A stretch of DNA of 5,724 bases from Synergistaceae bacterium. GTDB lineage: Bacteria > Synergistota > Synergistia > Synergistales > Aminobacteriaceae. The notes under the pieces were generated by a model. The model did no database searches. It had not been told where the DNA came from and saw only the letters and a program-made list of their open reading frames with translations. A program made the position numbers and the translations under genes. Location of the stretch: the NCBI GenBank assembly GCA_017475805.1, contig JAFVEW010000256.1, positions 1-5,724 on the forward strand. Direction: 5' to 3'. This document shows, in pieces, positions 1 to 5,490 of this stretch; the first letter of the stretch is position 1, and every line of letters starts with the position of its first letter.

Positions 1-24
1 CGACAGTAAGCATCTTTTTCAAAC

Positions 25-53
25 TTGCTTAATTATCTCACAAACCTTAAAAT
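25..53 (+). promoter_or_regulatory. Candidate sigma-70-type promoter of citC
   Basis: A TTGCTT box (25-30) is separated by 17 bases from a TAAAAT box (48-53). The -10 matches the consensus TATAAT at five of six positions; the -35 matches only at its TTG. Transcription would start near base 60, leaving a leader of about 30 bases that contains the AAGGAG ribosome site. No coding sequence is evident in bases 1-89, so a promoter here is plausible. It is inferred from spacing and sequence only. Confidence 0.45.
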
Positions 54-89
54 TTTTGGCAAGAAAAAATTTTCAAGGAGTTTTTTATT

Positions 90-1136
90 ATGTCGGAGTA
101 CCTTGTTTCAAGAGTCTATGTTTCGGATAAGCGTGCCAATTCAGAAATTGAAAAATTACTGTTTCAGGAAGGAATTAGACGCGATAAAAATCTTGACTAT
201 ACATGCGCAGTTTACGACGAAAATTATAATGTCATAGCGACCGGCAGCTGCTTTGGGAACACCTTACGCTGCATGGCCGTTAGTCACGAACATCAAGGCG
301 AAGGACTAATGAATGAGGTCGTCTCGCATTTGATTCAGTATGAATATAACAGAAAAATTAATCATTTATTTTTGTATACGAAATGTAACTCTGCAAAATT
401 TTTCGGAGATCTCGGTTTTCATGAGATTGTTCGAATCGAAAATCAAATTGTTTTCATGGAAAACAGACGCACAGGTTTCAGTGATTATCTTAATCAACTC
501 GCTGAAACTAAAACCGAAGGAAATAAAATAGCCGCACTCGTTCTTAACGCCAATCCTTTTACACTCGGGCATTTATATTTAGTTGAGAAAGCAGCCGCCG
601 AAAATGACTTTCTACACGTCTTCATGGTAAGCGAAGACGCTTCCCTTGTGCCGTTTGAAATCCGCAGAAAATTAATAATGGAAGGAGCAGCACACCTGAA
701 AAATTTGATTTATCACGACACCGGCCCATATATAATTAGCAGCGCAACCTTCCCAAGCTATTTTCAGAAAGACGATAGCGCGGTCATAGAAAGCCATGCG
801 AACTTAGATTTAAGCATTTTCATTCGAATAGCTGAGGTGTTAGGGATTAATTCTCGCTACGTCGGCGAAGAGCCTAAGAGTCTTGTTACGGGAATCTATA
901 ACAAGATAATGTCTGAAAAATTACCAGAAAACGGAATCGAATGCGTAATCGTCCCGAGAAAAGAAGCAGACGGCGAAATCATAAGTGCCTCAAACGTCAG
1001 GCAGGCCATTAAGAACGGAGAGTTAGAAAAAATAAAAAATCTCGTTCCTACGAGCACATATAATTTTTTCTCAAGTCCTGAAGCTGAAAGTGTAATAAAA
1101 AAAATCAGAGCAGCAGACAACGTAATTCATTATTAA
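90..1136 (+). CDS. citC: [Citrate (pro-3S)-lyase] ligase (acetate:SH-citrate lyase ligase)
   Basis: This cytoplasmic enzyme uses ATP and acetate to acetylate the thiol of the citrate lyase prosthetic group, switching the lyase on for citrate fermentation (EC 6.2.1.22). Two domains are visible. Residues about 1-130 are a GNAT-like fold with the acetyl-CoA-loop type segment MAVSHEHQGEGL (62-73) and an SAKFFGDLGF stretch (101-110). Residues about 145-330 are a nucleotidyltransferase with NANPFTLGH (153-161, the HIGH-like motif) and ISASNVR (298-304, the second nucleotide-binding signature). The length of 348 residues is normal for CitC. The ATG at 90 is chosen because AAGGAG lies 10 bases upstream. 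No citD, citE, citF, citX or citG lies in the window, so the partner lyase must be encoded elsewhere or upstream. The gene faces the aldo/keto reductase gene convergently. A run of eight A at 1097-1104 lies near its 3' end. Family assignment is firm; activity on citrate lyase is inferred from the family. Confidence 0.9.
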   Translation: MSEYLVSRVYVSDKRANSEIEKLLFQEGIRRDKNLDYTCAVYDENYNVIATGSCFGNTLRCMAVSHEHQGEGLMNEVVSHLIQYEYNRKINHLFLYTKCNSAKFFGDLGFHEIVRIENQIVFMENRRTGFSDYLNQLAETKTEGNKIAALVLNANPFTLGHLYLVEKAAAENDFLHVFMVSEDASLVPFEIRRKLIMEGAAHLKNLIYHDTGPYIISSATFPSYFQKDDSAVIESHANLDLSIFIRIAEVLGINSRYVGEEPKSLVTGIYNKIMSEKLPENGIECVIVPRKEADGEIISASNVRQAIKNGELEKIKNLVPTSTYNFFSSPEAESVIKKIRAADNVIHY

Positions 1137-1148
1137 AAGATATTTCCC

Positions 1149-1181
1149 AAAAAGATAGGGAGCATTCGTTACAGCTCCCTA
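1149..1181 (-). terminator. Rho-independent terminator of the minus-strand aldo/keto reductase unit
   Basis: A perfect 8-base-pair stem (TAGGGAGC 1156-1163 with GCTCCCTA 1174-1181) encloses a 10-base loop. Read on the minus strand it is followed at once by TCTTTTT (1155-1149), the classic U-tract, and it sits 23 bases past the reductase stop codon. On the plus strand the hairpin lacks an immediate T-run, although T-rich sequence follows from about 1193, so it would end citC transcripts less efficiently. Confidence 0.8.
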
Positions 1182-1204
1182 CTTGACGTTACTTTTCTGT
1201 AATT

Positions 1205-2329
1205 TTATTTCAAGAGTGTTTCAGTTACTCTCACAAGTTCGTCACGAATTTTAATATGCTGAGGACAGGCTTCCTCACACGCACCGCACTTGATACACTC
1301 GTTGGCGCGCTTATGTCCCTGACCTGCTACGAACCATTTTTCGTTATTCTTGGCACTGTCAAGATTCCCGTAAAGCGTATACATGTTCAAAGACGTAAAT
1401 GAAGCCGAGATTCCTATATTCATCGGGCAGACTTTCGCGCAATAGTTGCAGGTAGTGCACGGGATGACTGGAATTTTCGCTAATTCGACTCGAGCCTGTT
1501 CGATAACTTTTTTCTGTTCAGGTGTCAAATGCTTAAAGTCTTTCATGTAAGAAAGATTGTCGCGCATTTGTTCGAGACTCGACATTCCTGAAAGTACCGT
1601 GATAATTCCTTCAAGGTCAGCGGCAAAACGAACAGCCCATGAGGCGCACGACGCATTAGGCTCGGCGGTTTTCAAAACTTTTTCGACGTTAGCTGGAGGA
1701 GTTGCGAGGTTTCCCCCCTTAACAGGTTCCATTATAATCACGGGCTTGTTGTGTTTTCGAGCAACTTCATAGCAAGCCCGCGACTGTATCGCAGGATTTT
1801 CCCAATCACCGTAGTTGATTTGCAGTTGAACGAACTCCGCTTCAGGGTGTTTTGTCAAGATTTCTTCAAGCTGTTCGGGTGTTGAATAGAACGAAAATCC
1901 CAAGTGTTTAATTTTGCCTTTTGCTTTCTCTCCTAAAAAATAATTCCAAAGGTCAAATTCGTCAAAAGGTTTCGTCCGTGAGTCGCCGAGATTATGAAGT
2001 AGATAAAAATCGAAATATCCTGCGCCAGTCTGTTTTAATGATGTTTCATACTGAGCGATTGCGTCTTCTTTAGTCTTGCACCCAATCCAAGCTGCATTTT
2101 TCGTTGCGAGCTGGAATTTTTCTCTCGGATAACGCTCAACAAGTGCCAAGCGGATAGCGTCTTCACTTCCCGGATATGCCCATGCTGTATCGAAATAAGT
2201 AAAGCCTGCTGCTAAAAACTCATCAACCATTTTCTTTGTCTGTTCAATATCGATCGTATTCTCGTCGATATGAGGCAGACGCATTAAACCGAAGCCGAGC
2301 TTCTTAATATCTTCTCCCAAATATGCCAT
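1205..2329 (-). CDS. Aldo/keto reductase with C-terminal ferredoxin-type 2x[4Fe-4S] domain
   Basis: This is a predicted cytoplasmic oxidoreductase: an NAD(P)-dependent aldo/keto reductase barrel fused to a bis-[4Fe-4S] ferredoxin domain, a family frequent in anaerobes whose physiological substrates are mostly unknown. Residues about 10-270 hold the barrel. Its catalytic tetrad is recognisable as D47 and Y52 (in FDTAWAYPGSE), K77 (in LATK) and H112 (in LLHNLG). The C-terminal part carries two cluster motifs: C291, C294, C297 and C301, and C345, C348, C351 and C355, each closed by CP. All eight cysteines are present, so both clusters should form. The length of 374 residues is typical. The ATG at 2329 is preceded by the G-run GGGGGT (minus strand, 2345-2340), which can pair with anti-Shine-Dalgarno through a G-U pair; the protein starts in the normal place for the family. 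It lies 25 bases downstream of a small membrane protein gene and is probably co-transcribed with it. The substrate cannot be told from sequence. Confidence 0.9.
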   Translation of the reverse strand: MAYLGEDIKKLGFGLMRLPHIDENTIDIEQTKKMVDEFLAAGFTYFDTAWAYPGSEDAIRLALVERYPREKFQLATKNAAWIGCKTKEDAIAQYETSLKQTGAGYFDFYLLHNLGDSRTKPFDEFDLWNYFLGEKAKGKIKHLGFSFYSTPEQLEEILTKHPEAEFVQLQINYGDWENPAIQSRACYEVARKHNKPVIIMEPVKGGNLATPPANVEKVLKTAEPNASCASWAVRFAADLEGIITVLSGMSSLEQMRDNLSYMKDFKHLTPEQKKVIEQARVELAKIPVIPCTTCNYCAKVCPMNIGISASFTSLNMYTLYGNLDSAKNNEKWFVAGQGHKRANECIKCGACEEACPQHIKIRDELVRVTETLLK

Positions 2330-2354
2330 TTTAACTTTTACCCCCGTATATAAA

Positions 2355-2663
2355 TTAATCGAATATTACGCTCTTCATTAAAGGTAATCCCTTCTTGATA
2401 CAGACAATCAGACCGATAATGAATATTCCCATCGCACAAAAAACATTTTCAGTAAAAATCCCTGCGATTCCTGCTAACGCAGGGGCGATCGAAACAACTG
2501 CCAAAAGCTTTGCGAATTGAACGGCGTATCTTTTCTTATCTTTCATTTTTACTGCGTAATGTCTTCGGACAAGAGTTATATCCTTCGTCCACGCTAATAA
2601 CAAAGCGTAAAGAAAAATCACTCCTGAAAACATGAACATCAATATCGAAAATGCGTATCTCAT
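2355..2663 (-). CDS. Small three-helix membrane protein of unknown function
   Basis: This 102-residue inner-membrane protein has three hydrophobic segments at about residues 4-24, 51-70 and 73-89. The loop between helices 1 and 2 (about 33-48: RRH, then VKMKDKKR) is strongly basic, so it probably faces the cytoplasm with the N-terminus outside. It has no signal peptidase site, cysteine motif or catalytic signature that I can name. The loop-and-helix pattern loosely recalls small uncharacterised membrane proteins of fermentative bacteria (DUF3784-like), but that is only an impression. The start is well supported by AAAGGAAGG about 8 bases before the ATG at 2663. It is the first gene of a two-gene minus-strand unit with the iron-sulfur aldo/keto reductase. 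Whether the two proteins work together is unknown. Confidence 0.75.
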   Translation of the reverse strand: MRYAFSILMFMFSGVIFLYALLLAWTKDITLVRRHYAVKMKDKKRYAVQFAKLLAVVSIAPALAGIAGIFTENVFCAMGIFIIGLIVCIKKGLPLMKSVIFD

Positions 2664-2772
2664 AGATCCCTTCCTTTCGTAAACACATGAATTTTTATAT
2701 AATTAATATTAACATGCTAAACGGAACTTTAAGCAAGCTAAAATTTTTGAATTTAACGGAGATGTTTAACGA
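2664..2772. promoter_or_regulatory. Divergent intergenic region between the membrane-protein unit and mrr
   Basis: This 109-base A+T-rich spacer must hold the start signals for both divergent units unless mrr is read from elsewhere. Candidate -10 boxes are TATAAT on the plus strand (2698-2703), TAAAAT on the plus strand (2739-2744) and TATAAA on the minus strand (2699-2694). None has a good -35 box at standard spacing; the best for the minus strand is TTTAGC 16 bases upstream. A perfect 10-base palindrome, TTAATATTAA (2703-2712), sits between the two directions and abuts the first -10. It could be an operator or simply low-complexity sequence. Exact promoters are not resolved. Confidence 0.4.
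2758..2761 (+). promoter_or_regulatory. Ribosome binding site supporting the GTG start of mrr
   Basis: GGAG lies 11 bases before GTG 2773. A second in-frame GTG at 2779 would give a protein two residues shorter at a spacing of 17 bases, which is less favourable. An ATG at 2762 touches the GGAG and is out of frame, so it is not the start. Confidence 0.55.
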
Positions 2773-3666
2773 GTGGCTGTGCCGAAATTCGATGATTTTT
2801 TCATTTCGATTTTAACGTTTTTATCTGATGGTCAGGAGCATAATATGAAAGAAATCTGTGATTATTGCGCGGATAGTTTCGAGCTTTCGGAAGAAGATAG
2901 GAAAGCCGCCATTCCCAGCGGACAGAATAGACTGACTAATAGAGTAAGCTGGGCGCGCTACTACCTAACGAAAGCGAATTTAATCACAAAACTTCGTAGG
3001 GTTTTCTACAAAATAACTCCGCTTGGCACTCAGGCATTAAACGATGGAAAAATTTTTGACTATGTTCGTGATGTTGATAAAAAATCTGAAAAAATATCCT
3101 TACCGTTGCCAGATGAGTCCTCTATTCGTGAGCCGCAGAGTCCACAAGAAAGAATCGATTTAGCTATCGAACAGCTTAAATCCGCGCTTGTTGATGACCT
3201 GCTCGAGGAAATTATTAACATGGATGCGTACGATTTTGAACAGCTTGTTGTCGATTTACTTCTAAGAATGGGCTACGGGAAACCTGAAGAAAATAAAAAC
3301 GCCGTAACCCCAAAGTCAGGAGACGGCGGCATAGACGGGATAGTTAGGGCTGATAAGTTCGGCTTTGATGCTGTATATACGCAGGCCAAGAAATGGAAAG
3401 GCGACTCGCATGTTCAAAGCCCTGAGATTCAAAAATTTTTAGGCGCAATGGTCGCTCAGGGTGCTACGAAAGGATTATTTATAACGACGGGGCAATTTTC
3501 AAAGGGAGCATTAGATTTTTCTCAAAAAAATCCAGGCCACAAAATTGTTCTTGTAGACGGCAGACAGCTTGCAGAACTTATGATCGAGTATAATCTTGGC
3601 GTTACGACAATAAAAACATACGAGATTAAACGAATTGACTCGGACTATTTCAATAAAGACAGCTAA
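2773..3666 (+). CDS. mrr: Mrr-family restriction endonuclease (type IV-like)
   Basis: Mrr proteins are stand-alone nucleases that cut foreign DNA carrying methylated bases; E. coli Mrr acts on methyl-adenine and methyl-cytosine DNA and needs no partner methylase. Two domains are visible. Residues about 1-95 form the N-terminal winged-helix (Mrr_N type) module, opening with VPKFDDFF. Residues about 150-275 form the PD-(D/E)XK nuclease domain (Mrr_cat), with E156 in YDFEQLV, GDGGIDG (183-189, acidic D184 and D188) and QAKKW (204-208, the Q-x-K form of the catalytic motif). These catalytic residues look intact. The length of 297 residues is close to the family norm, and a charged linker (about 96-130) joins the domains. 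The start is GTG. The gene diverges from the small membrane protein gene and lies 68 bases before glcK, with no terminator seen between them. No methyltransferase or other defence gene is in the window. The specificity for modified DNA is known for the family but not shown here. Confidence 0.9.
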   Translation: MAVPKFDDFFISILTFLSDGQEHNMKEICDYCADSFELSEEDRKAAIPSGQNRLTNRVSWARYYLTKANLITKLRRVFYKITPLGTQALNDGKIFDYVRDVDKKSEKISLPLPDESSIREPQSPQERIDLAIEQLKSALVDDLLEEIINMDAYDFEQLVVDLLLRMGYGKPEENKNAVTPKSGDGGIDGIVRADKFGFDAVYTQAKKWKGDSHVQSPEIQKFLGAMVAQGATKGLFITTGQFSKGALDFSQKNPGHKIVLVDGRQLAELMIEYNLGVTTIKTYEIKRIDSDYFNKDS

Positions 3667-3673
3667 TTTATTA

Positions 3674-3679
3674 TATAAT
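3674..3679 (+). promoter_or_regulatory. Possible -10 box upstream of glcK
   Basis: A perfect TATAAT lies 8 bases past the mrr stop codon and 56 bases before the glcK start. No recognisable -35 box sits 16-18 bases upstream, where the sequence is the end of mrr. It may be a weak promoter for glcK, which otherwise would depend on read-through from mrr. Confidence 0.25.
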
Positions 3680-3734
3680 CTTCCCGATTCCAAAATTTTT
3701 CATAAAAACTTGACTAGAAAGGAGAAATTTTTTC

Positions 3735-4661
3735 ATGGCATATTATATCGGCGTTGACATCGGCGGCACTAACATCAAGGCCGGAGTTGTTGACGGCGAA
3801 GGCAATATCATCAGTGAAGTTAGTATCCCGACAGGCGCAGACAGACCACAAGATATAGTCTTGCAAGATATTTTAAGCGCGATTAAAAACTTAATTGAGG
3901 ATTCAAAACTTGATATAAACGAAATTCGTGCAGTCGGACTCGGTTCACCTGGAGCTATTGACACTGAGAACGGGATAGTTATACGTAATTACAATTTAGG
4001 CTGGAAAGATTTTCATATTTGCGAAAAAATCAGTGCGGCCTTAGGAATCCCTGCAAAACTTGCAAACGATGCTGACGCTGCAGCACTTGGAGAGGTTGTT
4101 GCAGGCAGCGCAAAGGGAGCGAAGAGTGCGTTAATAATCACTCTTGGAACTGGCGTAGGTTCGGGCGTGGTTATCAACGAGAAAATTTTTCCAGGCGAGT
4201 TCGGACACATGGTCATAGCTTATAACGGAAGAGAATGTACTTGCGGTAGGAAAGGCTGCTTTGAGGCTTACTCATCTGCAACGGGTTTAATAAACATGAC
4301 TAAAGAAGCAATAGCCAAGAATCCAAGCGGAACTCTAGCTGAAGTAGCAAAGTCAGAAGGCTCTGTCAGCGGTCAAACTGTTTTCAACGCCGCCGACAAA
4401 GGCGACAAAGAAGCAGAAAAAGTTATTGACGAATATCTTGAATATTTAGCTTGCGGTCTTGCAAACTTGATCAACGGTCTCTTGCCCGAGGTCGTGAGTT
4501 TAGGCGGAGGGATCGCAAAACAAGGTGAGAGACTATTAGCTCCACTGCGCGTAAAAGTCGAGCGTGAAGTCTTCAAAGGCTTAAGACTTCCTAAAATTGT
4601 ATGTTGCACACTCGGCTATAAAGCAGGCTTAATCGGAGCAGCTATGTCAGTGAGGAGTTAG
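3735..4661 (+). CDS. glcK: ROK-family glucokinase
   Basis: This is a cytoplasmic ATP-dependent hexose kinase, most likely making glucose 6-phosphate from glucose (EC 2.7.1.2). The N-terminal phosphate-binding loop is DIGGTNIKAG (8-17). The catalytic aspartate is D112 in ANDADAAALGE. A second nucleotide loop, LGTGVGSG, lies at 137-144. The sugar and zinc site contains E155 and H158 (in GEFGHM) and the ROK cysteine motif with C168, C170 and C175 followed by E177. A glycine-rich LGGGI (256-260) completes the ATP site. All usual catalytic and zinc ligands are present. There is no N-terminal helix-turn-helix, so it is a kinase and not a ROK repressor. The length of 308 residues is typical. AAAGGAG (3718-3724) lies 10 bases before the ATG. 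It follows mrr on the same strand and ends at a strong hairpin facing lpxA. Specificity for another hexose such as mannose, fructose or N-acetylglucosamine cannot be excluded. Confidence 0.88.
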   Translation: MAYYIGVDIGGTNIKAGVVDGEGNIISEVSIPTGADRPQDIVLQDILSAIKNLIEDSKLDINEIRAVGLGSPGAIDTENGIVIRNYNLGWKDFHICEKISAALGIPAKLANDADAAALGEVVAGSAKGAKSALIITLGTGVGSGVVINEKIFPGEFGHMVIAYNGRECTCGRKGCFEAYSSATGLINMTKEAIAKNPSGTLAEVAKSEGSVSGQTVFNAADKGDKEAEKVIDEYLEYLACGLANLINGLLPEVVSLGGGIAKQGERLLAPLRVKVEREVFKGLRLPKIVCCTLGYKAGLIGAAMSVRS

Positions 4662-4665
4662 AAAA

Positions 4666-4681
4666 TAGGAAGTAGGAAGTA
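4666..4681 (+). repeat. Short tandem repeat, period 7 (TAGGAAG)
   Basis: TAGGAAG occurs twice head to tail, followed by TA (about 2.3 copies), starting 4 bases after the glcK stop codon. It makes up the 5' arm of the terminator hairpin that follows. The 3' arm is an imperfect complement and does not hold an exact inverted copy. Confidence 0.6.
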
Positions 4682-4706
4682 AAAAAACTTTCTATTTCCT
4701 TTTATT
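4667..4706. terminator. Bidirectional rho-independent terminator between glcK and lpxA
   Basis: A 13-pair stem (4668-4680 with 4687-4699) includes two G-U pairs and has a loop of six A; one further A-T pair extends it at the base. On the plus strand it is followed by TTTTATT (4700-4706). Read on the minus strand it is followed by TATTTTC. It starts 6 bases after the glcK stop and reaches the lpxA stop codon (TAA, 4704-4702), so the U-tract of the plus-strand terminator overlaps the end of lpxA. It probably serves both convergent units. On the minus strand the two wobble pairs become A-C mismatches, so the hairpin is weaker for lpxA than for glcK. Confidence 0.8.
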
Positions 4707-5490
4707 GTCCCCAGAATGTTACGCCGCGTTTAGAGCCTTCGTAAAACTCTATAATATGTTGAATTTCAGGGATATACTCGGATTTTTTGCTTAAAGCCTC
4801 GTTGAAGGAATCTGTGAATCTCTTTTCTTTGTCGTAAAGGCTCTTATAAAAATTATAAATTTCACGCCTTGCTGCCTCATCGATCCCGGCGCGTTCGAGT
4901 CCGACTTTATTAAGGCCGTTTAATCTTAAAGGCTCGCCGGAAGCAAGCGTATAATGAGGCACGTCCTTAACGACTCTATAAAGGCCGCCTATCATGCAAT
5001 AGTCGCCGATCCTCACAAATTGATGGACTCCGGCTATCCCGCCAAAAACTGTATGACTGCCGACCTGAACGAAGCCAGCAAGACCGACTTTATTAGCTAT
5101 AGTTACGGAGTCGCCGACTTGGACATTATGAGCACAGTGAACGCCGTCCATGATAAAACAATCTTTGCCGATTGTAGTAGCATTGCCTTCGCCCGTAGCA
5201 CGATTTACGGTAACATTCTCGCGTAATAAAGTGTTGTCGCCGATACGAACATAAGAGACTTCACCGTGAAAGCCGTGATCTTGAGGTTCGCCGCCGATAG
5301 CCGTGTATTCACATATTTTGCAGTTCCTGCCGATTGTAACGTAATCGTGAATACTGACGTAAGCAACTAAATTTGTCCCAGCTCCGATTTTAACTTTGTC
5401 CGCGATTAAACAAAACGGCCCGATTGAAACGCCGTCTTCTAATTCGGCCTTCGGTGAAACTATTGCCGTAGGGTGAATATTAACGCTCAC
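4702..5490 (-). CDS. lpxA: Acyl-ACP--UDP-N-acetylglucosamine O-acyltransferase
   Basis: LpxA catalyses the first step of lipid A synthesis in the cytoplasm, moving a 3-hydroxyacyl chain from acyl carrier protein to the 3-position of UDP-GlcNAc (EC 2.3.1.129). Residues about 3-185 are a left-handed beta-helix of hexapeptide repeats (for example IHPTAIV, VSIGPF, VTIGRN, VRIGDN). Residues about 190-262 form the helical C-terminal domain. The catalytic histidine equivalent to E. coli H125 is H121, with H118 and H156 matching H122 and H160. G169 matches the acyl-length ruler G173, which in E. coli permits a C14 chain. Aligned against E. coli from memory, H144 is replaced by F140, K76 by G73 and R205 by A201, which is unusual. 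The length of 262 residues is normal. The start is GTG, overlapping the fabZ stop as GTGA, with GAGGAGG 7 bases upstream. It ends at the terminator shared with glcK, and no lpxB follows. Confidence 0.93.
   Translation of the reverse strand: MSVNIHPTAIVSPKAELEDGVSIGPFCLIADKVKIGAGTNLVAYVSIHDYVTIGRNCKICEYTAIGGEPQDHGFHGEVSYVRIGDNTLLRENVTVNRATGEGNATTIGKDCFIMDGVHCAHNVQVGDSVTIANKVGLAGFVQVGSHTVFGGIAGVHQFVRIGDYCMIGGLYRVVKDVPHYTLASGEPLRLNGLNKVGLERAGIDEAARREIYNFYKSLYDKEKRFTDSFNEALSKKSEYIPEIQHIIEFYEGSKRGVTFWGQ

Noticed and set aside
25..237. 70-codon open frame overlapping the start of citC
   Set aside because: It lies in another frame across the citC promoter and ribosome site, has no ribosome site of its own, and shows no recognisable protein pattern.
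1187..1210. A small TTAC/GTAA hairpin followed by T-rich sequence as a plus-strand citC terminator
   Set aside because: The stem is only 4 base pairs, and the stronger 8-pair hairpin at 1156-1181 already lies between the convergent genes.
2762..2815. Short open frame from ATG 2762 overlapping the start of mrr, as a possible leader peptide
   Set aside because: The GGAG touches this ATG directly, so it cannot act as its ribosome site, and the 17-codon peptide has no regulatory codon run or attenuator hairpin.
3743..4609. Three minus-strand open frames opposite glcK
   Set aside because: They are frame shadows of a well-supported ROK kinase, rich in serine, proline and alanine as expected from antisense of its codons.
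2773..4661. mrr plus glcK as a functional two-gene defence system
   Set aside because: The ROK protein has intact glucokinase motifs and no DNA-binding domain, the gap is 68 bases, and nothing in sequence links the two roles beyond orientation.
4954..5226. 90-codon plus-strand open frame opposite lpxA
   Set aside because: It is the antisense shadow of the LpxA beta-helix repeats, with no ribosome site and no family resemblance.
4702..5490. Hexapeptide repeats of lpxA as a DNA tandem repeat or CRISPR-like array
   Set aside because: The periodicity is in the protein (beta-helix) and the DNA units are not near-identical or evenly spaced by unique spacers.
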